Assembly (NCBI GenBank): GCA_009773335.1
Contig: WRPF01000004.1
Coordinates: 1-64,000 of the forward strand
Reading direction: 5' to 3'
Length of the DNA: 64,000 nucleotides
Source of the DNA: Caulobacteraceae bacterium
GTDB taxonomy: Bacteria > Pseudomonadota > Alphaproteobacteria > Caulobacterales > Aquidulcibacteraceae
Shown here: positions 55,940-64,000 of the stretch, one piece after another
How positions within the stretch are numbered: the stretch's first letter is position 1
How the letters are laid out: each line of letters begins with the position of its first letter
The notes under the pieces: model-generated
Databases searched by the model: none
Told to the model about the DNA's origin: nothing
Seen by the model: the letters and a program-made list of their open reading frames with translations, nothing else
Made by a program: the position numbers and the translations under genes

Positions 55940-56922
55940 CTACACAAACCCCGTCGGTGCGTGGGGGATGTAGGGCTCCTGCAGGCGCGCGATCTCCTCG
56001 GTCGAGAGCTTCACCTCCACGGCGGCGATGGCGTCTTCCAGATGCCCCGGCTTAGTGGCGCCGACGATGGGCGCGGTCACCTCGGGCTTCGCCAGCAGCC
56101 AGGCGAGCGCGATCTGCGCGCGCGGCAATCCGCGCTCCTTCGCGATTTCACCGACACGGTCGATGACGCGGCGGTCCGCCTCTTCGGTGCGGGCGTAGAG
56201 GAACTTGTCGAAGCGGTCCGTCTCCACGCGCACGGTCTTCGCGTCGGGCTCGCGGGCGAGACGTCCGCGCGCGAGCGGCGACCACGGAATGACGCCGATG
56301 CCCTGGTCTTTGCACAACGGCAGCATCTCGCGCTCTTCCTCGCGGTAGAGTAGATTGAGATGGTTCTGCATCGACACGAAGCGCGCCCAGCCGTTGGCTT
56401 CTGGATGCTGAGCGCCTGCATGAACTGCCACGACCACATGCTTGACGCGCCGATGTAGCGCGCCTTGCCCGCCTTCACGACATCGTGCAGCGCCTCCAGC
56501 GTCTCCTCGATGGGCGCGTCGTAGTCCCAGCGATGGATCTGGTAGAGATCGACGTAGTCCATGCCGAGACGTTTCAGGCTGTGGTCGATCTCGGTCAGGA
56601 TGGCCTTGCGGGAAAGCCCGCGGCCGTTCGGATCCTTCGGCCGCATCGCGCCATGGACCTTCGTGGCCACCACGATCTCGTCGCGCCGGGCGAGCGCCTT
56701 CAGGTGCTTTCCCGTCACTTCTTCGCTCGCGCCGTCGGAATAGACGTTGGCTGTGTCGAAGAAGGTGATCCCCGCCTCGATGGCCTTCTTGAAGTAAGGC
56801 CGGGCCTCCGCTTCCCCCATGGCCCAGGCGTGCGCGCCCTTCGCGCCGTCGCCGTACGACATGCAGCCGAGACAGATGCGTGAGACCTTCAGGCCTGTGT
56901 TTCCAAGGCGGACGAACTGCAT
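55940..56922 (-). pseudogene. Aldo/keto reductase gene with a single-base frameshift
   Basis: The N-terminal two thirds (MQFVRLGNTGLKVSRICLGC, then FFDTANVYSDGASEEVTGKHL, QIHRWDYDAPIEETLEAL, IGASSMWSWQFMQALSIQK) and the C-terminal third (NGWARFVSMQNHLNLLYREE, GVIPWSPLARGRLA, GATKPGHLEDAI) are in different frames. The break is at about 56396-56400, where one G/C appears missing (GTTGGCTTC instead of GTTGGCCTTC). The enzyme would be an NADPH-dependent AKR. It may be a true null or a sequencing error. Confidence 0.85.
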
Positions 56923-57019
56923 GGCATGGGCTCCCGAGCTGGCGCCCAACCCTAACATCCCACTCCCGCAGGGGCGCAAGGAAGGCTAGAAGCTGGGTTG
57001 AGTCGAAGGGATATTTCTC

Positions 57020-58432
57020 ATGCGCAGCCGAGACTGCAAGATCGTGGCGACCCTCGGGCCGTCCAGCGACCCGCCCGAGCGGATGATGATGGTGATCGAG
57101 GCGGGCGTGGACTGCTTCCGCCTCAACTTCAGCCACGGCTCCAAGGACGAGCACGCCAAGCGCGTCGCCACGATCCGCGAAGCCGAACGCCGCATCGACA
57201 CCCCCATCGCCATCATCGCTGACCTGCAGGGGCCGAAACTTCGCGTCGGCGACTTCGTCGATGGCGGCGTCACCCTGCGCTACAACGATATCGTCACGCT
57301 TGAGGCGTCACGCGAGCCGGGCGACGGGTCCATCATCCGCCTGCCGCACCCGGAAATCATCGAGACGCTTGAGGAAGGCGACATTCTCAAGCTCGACGAC
57401 GGCAAGATGCAGCTCACGATCGTCGGCAAGAAGGGCAAGCAGCGCGAAGCGCGCGTCGATTTCGGCGGCGTGCTGAAGAACCGCAAGGGTGTCAACGTAC
57501 CCTCGCGGCGCATTCCGATTTCCGCGCTCACGGAGCAGGACAGGGATCACCTCGCCTTCGCGCTCGATCAGGGCGTGGACTATATCGCGCTTTCCTTCGT
57601 GCAGTCCGCCGACGACGTGCGTGAGGCGCGCGCGCTGATCGGCGACCGGGCGAAGATCATCTCCAAGATCGAGAAGCCCGCAGCGCTCGACGACCTCGGC
57701 GAGATTACGCAACTGTCGGACGCCGTCATGGTCGCGCGCGGCGATCTCGGGGTGGAGCTTCCGCCCGAACAGGTGCCCATCGCCCAGCGCCGGATCATCC
57801 GTGTGGCGCGTATCCTCGGAAAACCCGTCATCGTCGCCACGCACATGCTGGAATCGATGATCGACGCGCCGACGCCCACACGCGCGGAAGCCTCCGACGT
57901 CGCCACCGCCGTCTACCAGGGCGCCGACGCGGTGATGCTTTCGGCGGAGAGCGCGGTCGGGCGCCATCCCGCCAGCGCCGTCGCCATCATGGACCGCATC
58001 ATCCGGGCGGTGGAAAGCGATCCCGATCACTGGTCCAACCTCGCGCGCGACGCAGCTCGCCCCGAGCAGACCACCGCCGACGCCATCGCCCAGTCCGCGC
58101 ACGCGATGGCCGAAGTGCTCGATGCAAGGAAGGTCGTCGCCTACACCGCGACGGGCTCCACGGCGCTGCGGCTTTCCCGCGAACGCCCGCGCTGCGGGAT
58201 CATCGGGATGACGCCGCGCATCGAGACCGCACGTCAGCTCTGCCTCGCATGGGGCGTCACGAGCGTGGTGACGGAGGATGCATCCGACACCGAGGACATG
58301 GTGACGAAGGCGGAGGCATGCGTGCGCCGGCTCGGCGCGGCGGGAAAGGACGATCGCATCGTCATCACCGCCGGCGTGCCGTTCGGACGCCCCGGCAAGA
58401 CGAACATGATCCGCATCGTGCGCCTGGAATAG
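57020..58432 (+). CDS. pyk: Pyruvate kinase
   Basis: 470 residues, GAAGGGA before the ATG. KIVATLGPSSDPPERM (substrate-binding start), ADLQGPKLRVGDF, ISKIEKPAALDDLGEI, VMVARGDLGVELPPEQVP and ATHMLESMIDAPTPTRAE are canonical. It makes ATP and pyruvate from PEP and ADP. It starts 97 bases from the divergent AKR gene. Confidence 0.97.
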   Translation: MRSRDCKIVATLGPSSDPPERMMMVIEAGVDCFRLNFSHGSKDEHAKRVATIREAERRIDTPIAIIADLQGPKLRVGDFVDGGVTLRYNDIVTLEASREPGDGSIIRLPHPEIIETLEEGDILKLDDGKMQLTIVGKKGKQREARVDFGGVLKNRKGVNVPSRRIPISALTEQDRDHLAFALDQGVDYIALSFVQSADDVREARALIGDRAKIISKIEKPAALDDLGEITQLSDAVMVARGDLGVELPPEQVPIAQRRIIRVARILGKPVIVATHMLESMIDAPTPTRAEASDVATAVYQGADAVMLSAESAVGRHPASAVAIMDRIIRAVESDPDHWSNLARDAARPEQTTADAIAQSAHAMAEVLDARKVVAYTATGSTALRLSRERPRCGIIGMTPRIETARQLCLAWGVTSVVTEDASDTEDMVTKAEACVRRLGAAGKDDRIVITAGVPFGRPGKTNMIRIVRLE

Positions 58433-58500
58433 GGGCCTGTTAACGCGGGTAAACCCTACATTCAGGGTCCAATGTTAATTCCCGGCAGGCACAGTGGCAG

Positions 58501-59793
58501 ATGGTCATGATGCCATTTCCGTACCTCCGGGCGCTGCGAACCGCGCGACGTCGGCCTTCGGGCCCGCGTGGATTCTGGCGCGCCACGACCGGCAACGTGG
58601 CGCTGATCGTGGCGTTGTCGATTCCGGGAGCGGCAACACTGGCCTTCGGCGCCATTGATGTTTCCAGCATCATGGGCGACCGCGCGCGTATGCGTTCCAT
58701 CGCGGAGGCCGCTGCGTTGGCGGGCGCACGCAACCTGTCGGTCGCCATGAGCGAGAGCAACGCGCTGGAACAGGCGCGGGCGATGGCGGAGGGTGTCATC
58801 TCGGAGTGGCGCGACAGCCCTTCCCTGACCGTAGCCGCAGAAATCACTGAGCTCCACGGCGGCGTCAAGGGAGTCACGGTTCGCCTCGACGCCGCCCGCC
58901 CTTCGCTCTTCGGCGACCTCCTGCCGCCCGGCGGCTGGCATTATTCCTCTGCGGCGACGGCCTCTTCCGTCGGCATGAAACCGCTGTGCGTACTGGCGTT
59001 CGACGACGCGATGACGAAGAACTTCCTCGTCCAGAACGCTGCAGAAATCCGCGCCCCTGAATGCCTGGTGCACTCGAACGGCGACGTGGAAGTGACCGGC
59101 GGGCGCATCGAAGCCGGCCAGACCCAGGCCGTTGGCGCCGCCACCGGCGACATCACGCCGGATGCAATCACCGATGCGCCGCCCGTCGATGACCCGTTCG
59201 CCGACATCGACATGGCGGTCTCCGGACTGCCGTGCGTCGGCAAAGGCAAGTCGCCGACCGTCGTCGCGATCACCATCGGCGTCTATACAATCAAGCCCGG
59301 CGTGCATTGCGGCGCCATCAGTGTCGGCGGCAACGCGGTCGTCACGCTGGCGCCCGGTGAACACCGGTTCACGCTGGGCTCTCTGGTGATGCGCGGCGCC
59401 GCACGTCTGCTCGGCGACGATGTCGTGCTGATCTTCGACAAGACGTGGGCCACAAAATTCAAGGAAGACTCGGTGATCAACCTCACCGGTCGACGGTCCG
59501 GCGCGCTGGCTGGATTCGTGATGATGGCCGACCGCGGGAACACCCAACGCTTCGAGATCGACAGCACGCACGTCGAGCGTCTCGACGGGGTGATCTACGT
59601 GCCGGACGCCGAACTGCTGATCGGCGGCAGAAGCGACATCGCGCGGCAATCGGACTGGACGGTCATCGTGGCCAATCAGCTCACCCTGTCCGGCAATCCG
59701 CGCCTGTATCTCAACGCCGACTACGGCGCCTCCGACATCACCGCCCCGGCGGGGGTTGGCCCGCGCCGGGACGCAGTGCGGCTGGTCGAGTAG
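58501..59793 (+). CDS. Tad/Flp-type pilus assembly protein (TadG-like N-terminus)
   Basis: 430 residues. FWRATTGNVALIVALSIPGA, then TLAFGAIDVSSIMGDRARMR and SIAEAAALAGARN are the Tad_N membrane anchor seen in TadE/TadG proteins. The long extracytoplasmic part is Val/Gly-rich with repeated beta strands (GGNAVVTLAPGEHRF), unlike the von Willebrand domain of classic TadG. No other tad genes are next to it. It may be a surface protein using the Tad anchor. Confidence 0.75.
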   Translation: MVMMPFPYLRALRTARRRPSGPRGFWRATTGNVALIVALSIPGAATLAFGAIDVSSIMGDRARMRSIAEAAALAGARNLSVAMSESNALEQARAMAEGVISEWRDSPSLTVAAEITELHGGVKGVTVRLDAARPSLFGDLLPPGGWHYSSAATASSVGMKPLCVLAFDDAMTKNFLVQNAAEIRAPECLVHSNGDVEVTGGRIEAGQTQAVGAATGDITPDAITDAPPVDDPFADIDMAVSGLPCVGKGKSPTVVAITIGVYTIKPGVHCGAISVGGNAVVTLAPGEHRFTLGSLVMRGAARLLGDDVVLIFDKTWATKFKEDSVINLTGRRSGALAGFVMMADRGNTQRFEIDSTHVERLDGVIYVPDAELLIGGRSDIARQSDWTVIVANQLTLSGNPRLYLNADYGASDITAPAGVGPRRDAVRLVE

Positions 59794-59820
59794 TTTTCCG
59801 TGCAGGCATGGGATCTCGTT

Positions 59821-59844
59821 CGCCGTCACGCGTGCGTGACGGCG
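59821..59844. terminator. 24-base perfect palindrome after the Tad-like gene
   Basis: CGCCGTCACGC and GCGTGACGGCG flank a 2-base centre (11-bp stem), 28 bases after the stop. No T-run follows. It probably serves as a terminator for the Tad-like gene. Confidence 0.5.
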
Positions 59845-59872
59845 GCATGTGGCATGGCGAACCCCCGCGTTC

Positions 59873-60253
59873 TCAGCCTGACTTACGACAGGCGTCGGTG
59901 AACGCTGGCGCGATCATGCGCAGGGACGGCGGGACCGCGGCGCCCTCCATGCTGCACGGGGCGATGACGCGCACGCGTTGACGCGCGTCCCTGCCCTTGA
60001 ACCGATCGTGAGCGGCGGCGCCCCGGACCGTCGCGCGCCGCAACGCCCGCTCACGCGCCCGTCCCGGCCAAAGGCGGGGTGGCGTCGCGGCTTGTGCGGA
60101 TGCGGCGGACAACGGTGCGGCGGGCGCCCCGCCTCGATCGAAAACACCGAACGTCCGCACCACCGTGCAGACGAGCGAAAGGAGCCAGAGGCAAACCGCC
60201 TCGGCCCATGTCGTCGCTCGCCTTCTGTCGTGTCGTCCGGTGTTCTTCATCAT
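59873..60253 (-). CDS. Small hypothetical protein with one membrane segment
   Basis: 126 residues. A hydrophobic stretch (AVCLWLLSLVCTVVRTFGVF) follows a basic start; the C-terminus RQRVRVIAPCSMEGAAVP, then PSLRMIAPAFTDACRKSG looks like real protein. It may be an envelope protein. Otherwise this 578-base gap (59794-60371) has no feature except the hairpin. Not recognised; moderate doubt that it is a gene. Confidence 0.4.
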   Translation of the reverse strand: MMKNTGRHDRRRATTWAEAVCLWLLSLVCTVVRTFGVFDRGGAPAAPLSAASAQAATPPRLWPGRARERALRRATVRGAAAHDRFKGRDARQRVRVIAPCSMEGAAVPPSLRMIAPAFTDACRKSG

Positions 60254-60371
60254 GCGCCCTGACTAGCACGGGCGGGACGGACTTGGAATATTTTCCTATA
60301 TTACGTTTTTGACAGAAATACCGCCGCCATCCGGACGATACACGTCGCCGGCGGGGACGCCGGCGGTCCCG

Positions 60372-60614
60372 TCAATCCAGCCCGCCCTCTTCCACCGCTG
60401 GCGCTTCCGCGCCTTCCACGAAATCGAGAATATCGCCCGGCTTGCAGTCAAGCGCGGCGCAGATGCGCGCGAGCGTGTCGAAGCGCACGCCCTTCACCTT
60501 GCCGGTGCGCAGCAGCGAGAGGTTGGCTTCGGTGATGCCGATTTCGGCGGCGAGATCCTTCGCGCGCGTCTTGCGCAGCGCAAGCATCACGTCGAGGCGA
60601 ACGATGACGGGCAT
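60372..60614 (-). CDS. Small XRE-family regulator (YozG-like)
   Basis: 80 residues. VIVRLDVMLALRKTRAKDLA, AEIGITEANLSLLRTGKVKG and ALDCKPGDILDF are a compact Cro/C1 HTH. It begins 6 bases after the stop of the DUF2975 gene, the usual partner. It probably represses the pair's own promoter. Confidence 0.9.
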   Translation of the reverse strand: MPVIVRLDVMLALRKTRAKDLAAEIGITEANLSLLRTGKVKGVRFDTLARICAALDCKPGDILDFVEGAEAPAVEEGGLD

Positions 60615-60620
60615 CGGCGA

Positions 60621-61154
60621 CTACACGATCTCGTCGTTTTCCCGCTTCAGCGCGGCGGCCACCTCCACCACGTTGCGCACGACGCGCGAGATGAGCGTGA
60701 GCAGAAGGCCAAGGCCCGCGAGCGCGATGTAGCCGGCGTCCCACTCCGCGCGCATGCCGACGGAGCCATCGACCCACTCCATGATGGTCGGCGCAATGAA
60801 GATGGCGAGCGCGGACGCCGACAGGAGCGCATCGCCGACGCGCCCGAGCATCTGCATCGTCGCGGGGCCCCACACCTCGCCTTTCGCAAGGCGCCCGAGA
60901 TAGCTGCGCGTCTCCGCGAGGCCCCAGATGAGCGCGATGGCCGGCGACGCCTCAAGAAGGTTTCGCGCCGACTGACGCACGGCTTCTCCCATCGAGTAGT
61001 CGGCATCGCGCGCGTTGAAGATGAGCGGCTCGACGATGCCGCTGCCGGCGAGCACCAGAAGCGCGCCGACCAGCAACGCCGTCGCCAGCGGCTCCAGCCG
61101 GCTGGCCTCCGCCGCCGCGCGGACGACCGCATCCTCCCACTTCTGCTTCTGCAT
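60621..61154 (-). CDS. DUF2975 membrane protein
   Basis: 177 residues with four hydrophobic helices (PLATALLVGALLVLAGSGIV, ASPAIALIWGLAETRSYLG, LSASALAIFIAPTIM and YIALAGLGLLLTLISRVV). The pair DUF2975 plus small XRE regulator is a common two-gene unit of unknown function, perhaps a membrane signal sensor. Confidence 0.8.
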   Translation of the reverse strand: MQKQKWEDAVVRAAAEASRLEPLATALLVGALLVLAGSGIVEPLIFNARDADYSMGEAVRQSARNLLEASPAIALIWGLAETRSYLGRLAKGEVWGPATMQMLGRVGDALLSASALAIFIAPTIMEWVDGSVGMRAEWDAGYIALAGLGLLLTLISRVVRNVVEVAAALKRENDEIV

Positions 61155-61181
61155 GGACGCCCCTCAAGCTAGACGGTAACT

Positions 61182-61202
61182 AATTATCGTTACGCAATAA
61201 TT
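61182..61202. promoter_or_regulatory. AT-rich inverted repeat upstream of the DUF2975/XRE pair
   Basis: AATTAT (61182-61187) and ATAATT (61197-61202) face each other across 9 bases, 28 bases before the DUF2975 start, within an AT-rich island. It is a probable operator for the XRE regulator and part of the promoter. Confidence 0.45.
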
Positions 61203-61282
61203 TTGTCAAGCGCCGACCCACCTGGTTAAGGCTCCGTCAACGCCTCGGAGCATGTCATGGTGCGTCAAAGAGATTCGCACGC

Positions 61283-62548
61283 ATGCCGCTGATCACCCAC
61301 GCCCTTCTCTACGCGGGCTACGCGCTTCTGGCGCTGACGACCGGGCTTGCGCTGGCGCAGGTCGGCGGGTCGACGCCGGGCGAGGCGACCATCGGCGCGC
61401 TTGCGCTGTTCTGCGCCCTCGCCATCACGCACGCCGGCCTCTCGGCGGCGCACGCGGCGGGCGCGGTGGGGCGCACCGAGAAGAAGATCAAGACCGACAT
61501 GGACAAGCTGCGCGCCGCGCACCGCGAGGTCGTGGCGGAAATGGACGCCATGGGCGATCGCATCGACCGCATCGACAATGCGGTCACCGAAGTGGCGCAT
61601 CGCGCCGTCGAGCCGCCGCGCGAGCCCGAGATCAAGCTCATCGACCGCATCGTCGACAAGCTCGGCCGGCAGATGGACCAGCGCATCAACGAGATCACCC
61701 GCATCGCCGGCCCCGCGCCGAGCCGCGCGCGCGGCCCCATCGACATGGTGCGCGAGGCGCTCGATGAAAACCGCGTCGAGCTGCATCTCCAGCCCATCGT
61801 CGCGCTGCCGCAGCGCAAGAGCGTGTTCTATGAAGGCTTCACGCGCCTGAAGGACGAGAACGGACGCATCATGATGCCGGGCGATTTCATGCCCGCGGCC
61901 GAGAAGGCCGGCCTCATGCCGCTGATCGACAACATGCTGCTGTTCCGCTGCGTGCAGATCACCAAGAAGCTCGCGCAGAAGGATCGCCGCGTGGCGATCT
62001 TCTGCAACATCACGCCACGCGCGCTGTCGGACGACGCCTTCTTCCCGCAGTTCCTCGATTTCCTGCGCGAGCATCGCGACATGGCAGGCGCGGTGATCTT
62101 CGAGCTGCCGCAGGATGCGTTCGAGGCGCGCACAAGCGTGGAGGCGCGCGCGATGGCCAAGCTCGCCGACCTCGGCTACCGCTTCTCCATCGACAAGGTC
62201 ACGCGTCTCGACATCGACATCGTCGACCTGGAGCGCGCCGGCGTCCGCTACTTCAAGGTTCCCGGCAAACTGCTGATCGACGGCCTGATCCACGAAGGCG
62301 TGCGGCCGAAATCCAGCATCACCCGCGAGATCGCCGCCAACGACGTGGCCGCGGTGTTCATCCGCTACGGCATCGACATCATCGCCGAACGCATCGAGGA
62401 CGAAGCCAGCGTCGCCGACATCCTCGAACTCGAGATCCCCTACGCCCAGGGCCACCTGTTCGGCGCGCCGCGCGCGATCAAGGAAAGCCTGATGGAGGAG
62501 ACGGCGCCGCCGCCGGGGATGTTTGGCAGGGAGCGCGGGGCGGCTTAG
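61283..62548 (+). CDS. EAL-domain protein, TipF-like, probably not catalytic
   Basis: 421 residues. Two N-terminal helices (LLYAGYALLALTTGLALA and TIGALALFCALAITHAGL), a coiled coil (residues 65-105), then an EAL domain (VELHLQPIVALPQRKSVFYE, CNITPRAL, YAQGHLFGAP). The Glu of the EAL triplet is kept in YEGFTRL, but the usual DDFG stretch reads IDKVTRLDID, so metal ligands are missing. This layout matches TipF, a c-di-GMP-binding flagellum-positioning factor of Caulobacter. It overlaps the convergent GmrSD-like gene by 4 bases. Confidence 0.75.
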   Translation: MPLITHALLYAGYALLALTTGLALAQVGGSTPGEATIGALALFCALAITHAGLSAAHAAGAVGRTEKKIKTDMDKLRAAHREVVAEMDAMGDRIDRIDNAVTEVAHRAVEPPREPEIKLIDRIVDKLGRQMDQRINEITRIAGPAPSRARGPIDMVREALDENRVELHLQPIVALPQRKSVFYEGFTRLKDENGRIMMPGDFMPAAEKAGLMPLIDNMLLFRCVQITKKLAQKDRRVAIFCNITPRALSDDAFFPQFLDFLREHRDMAGAVIFELPQDAFEARTSVEARAMAKLADLGYRFSIDKVTRLDIDIVDLERAGVRYFKVPGKLLIDGLIHEGVRPKSSITREIAANDVAAVFIRYGIDIIAERIEDEASVADILELEIPYAQGHLFGAPRAIKESLMEETAPPPGMFGRERGAA

Positions 62549-64000
62549 CTCGTGGGGCTCAAGTCCCACTCAGACGCAAACTTCGCCAGCAACATCTCTT
62601 GGCGTCGCTGAAGAACTTCTGGTGTCCACGTCATCTCGCTCAAAACTTGGCTCGTTAATGCGAAGGGAGAGACCTCCTTCACCATGAAGTATTTTTCTTT
62701 CTTCTTAGAGAAATCGTAGTTCTGGGCCTGCGCATTCTTCTTTCTCGATAGCAGCACAAGATTTGCGACACGATGCACCCACTCATCACGGAGGCGCTTT
62801 TCTGGAAAGGCAGTGCACCAATCGCTTTCGCGTGCCGGCGACTGCGGTAGCACGTGCTCGACAGTTACCGTCTTGTGATCGTAAACGGCACCAGAATCCG
62901 CGACCATTTCGTCAAGCCGTAGAAGTACCGGCAATCGCGTACGCGGGTTTTCATAGAGCGGCCCGTCGAGTTCGGTTAGAACCGACTTCCTATCTGCATC
63001 TGACAGCGCGAGCACAGACGACAATGCCGAGGGCGCGCTTGAGCCCATAGCCTCAAATACTGCCGCGTAACGTCGGTTGCGGGCGTTCACGTCTGCGCGC
63101 GTGATGAACAAGGCATACGCTAACCGTTCTAGCTGGCGCAGAAATTCAGCGACCTCGTCGGGCTGATCCTTGTGGTCAGAAAGAAAGCGGATCGCGGGTG
63201 GCAACCAATCCGCGTTATCAAGACGCTGCAACCTCAATAACCACAGGTTCACCTCCTCCGCTCTTTTCGGAGCCAGAAACCTGCGATTGACGATAACCTC
63301 GAATGATTGAGCATATGGCGACAATGTCGAATCGATAAAGTCCTTGGGCGCCGCAAGCGGCTTCACGTACTCGCGAAACTCTTTGACCAACGACTCCTTC
63401 ATTTTCTGAGGGCGGTAAATCGTCCGAATGTGGCCGAATAACTCCGTAAATCTCTCGCGACCAAGTTGCTCCTCGATGGCTTCCCATGTCTCAGTATAAT
63501 CGTCGCGGTCAGCGGCCTCGATCGCTCCGATCACCTGCGCCTTCAAAATATCGGTCGGTGAAAGATCCAATCCCCGCGCATTCATCACGGAAAATATTCG
63601 GTACGCCGCTTCTTCATCGGAAGCAGAGACCATAACCATATAACATCGCAGCATCAGGTACTGCGCAAATCGCTGCCGCTCTTCAGATGTCATTTCGGAC
63701 AAACGGTCTCGAAGCAGAAGCGTATTCTCTGCGATACGCTTTCTAGGGTCCGAGTCACCGTAAGCTGGTGAGATGTTCAGGGTTGCACCCTGAGATTGGA
63801 CGCGCATCTGAAAGAACTCAGCGTCGCGCTCGCGAGTAGTGAGCCGGTACCTGTCTTTTGTGTTGCTGAGGACGTCACCCGCCTCCCGCACACGCTTGTC
63901 AAGTTGGACCTGCAAGTTCCCTTCTGAGAGGTCGCGAAGTGTAGCCAACAAAATAGTCAAGGTGGTGAGGCGTTGCTGGCCATCTACCACCTGCGCGTCG
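62545..64000 (-). CDS. GmrSD-like DUF262/DUF1524 protein, partial (N-terminus outside)
   Basis: About 485 residues are visible; the frame is open to the window end. DUF262 motif VVDGQQRLTTLTILLATLRD opens the visible part; the C-terminal DUF1524 HNH-like end has VTVEHVLPQSP and HRVANLVLLSRKKNAQAQN. It is a modified-DNA restriction type like the gene at 45.3 kb, but of a different subfamily, and lies outside the ICE. Base composition is lower in GC than its neighbours, suggesting transfer. Confidence 0.85.
   Translation of the reverse strand, partial: DAQVVDGQQRLTTLTILLATLRDLSEGNLQVQLDKRVREAGDVLSNTKDRYRLTTRERDAEFFQMRVQSQGATLNISPAYGDSDPRKRIAENTLLLRDRLSEMTSEERQRFAQYLMLRCYMVMVSASDEEAAYRIFSVMNARGLDLSPTDILKAQVIGAIEAADRDDYTETWEAIEEQLGRERFTELFGHIRTIYRPQKMKESLVKEFREYVKPLAAPKDFIDSTLSPYAQSFEVIVNRRFLAPKRAEEVNLWLLRLQRLDNADWLPPAIRFLSDHKDQPDEVAEFLRQLERLAYALFITRADVNARNRRYAAVFEAMGSSAPSALSSVLALSDADRKSVLTELDGPLYENPRTRLPVLLRLDEMVADSGAVYDHKTVTVEHVLPQSPARESDWCTAFPEKRLRDEWVHRVANLVLLSRKKNAQAQNYDFSKKKEKYFMVKEVSPFALTSQVLSEMTWTPEVLQRRQEMLLAKFASEWDLSPTS

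Noticed and set aside
58462-59829. 455-codon frame antisense to the Tad-like gene
   Set aside because: The plus strand has a Tad_N motif and a signal anchor; the minus frame lacks any recognisable pattern.

Overview
The window looks like an alphaproteobacterial chromosome, probably Caulobacterales/Hyphomonadaceae-like. The evidence is high GC with many GTG/TTG starts, an alphaproteobacterial-style Tad/Flp protein, a TipF-like EAL protein and the local housekeeping set guaA, VIT transporter, csp and pyk. No rRNA, tRNA or CRISPR array was seen.

Layout. (1) 1-5.8 kb: tail of an RND-efflux adaptor, a beta-CASP metallo-beta-lactamase, a three-gene redox operon (flavin/2Fe-2S reductase, cytochrome-b-like membrane protein, eight-haem cytochrome c) and a small lipoprotein. 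(2) About 6-52 kb: a large integrative and conjugative element (ICE) at the 3' end of guaA. Its right end holds a tyrosine recombinase, an AlpA-like factor and an array of ACCGTCA repeats. Its transfer genes are split. A complete Trb/VirB mating-pore operon with TraG lies at 11.1-22.3 kb on the minus strand. TraF, a candidate oriT and a relaxase lie at 47.7-49.6 kb on the plus strand. A maintenance/anti-defence set (Lrp regulator, ParB, ArdC, SSB) sits between them, and its genes are preceded by GC-rich hairpins that resemble single-strand promoters. The left end of the element was not located. (3) 52-64 kb: chromosome, with guaA, VIT transporter, cold-shock protein, DUF2236 protein, a frameshifted aldo/keto reductase, pyruvate kinase, Tad-like protein, HTH/DUF2975 pair, EAL protein and part of a second GmrSD-like gene.

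The ICE is also a defence island. It carries a mobile-mystery A/B (HTH/Fic) pair; a CBASS operon whose first gene is a LexA-family self-cleaving repressor, followed by HNH-SAVED effector, CD-NTase and an E2-only Cap2-like protein with a SEC-C tail; a translationally coupled HNH nuclease/trypsin-like protease pair with a promoter that implies a leaderless mRNA; a possible PD-(D/E)XK nuclease; a membrane-anchored DUF4062-STAND-TPR protein; VapBC; a helicase-methylase-ATPase (Hma-like) system; and a GmrSD-like DUF262/DUF1524 protein.

Most novel candidates: the LexA-controlled CBASS, the HNH-protease cassette, the nested inverted repeat before parB, the candidate oriT, and the DUF4062-STAND protein. 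All functions are inferred from reading the sequence; no database search was run.
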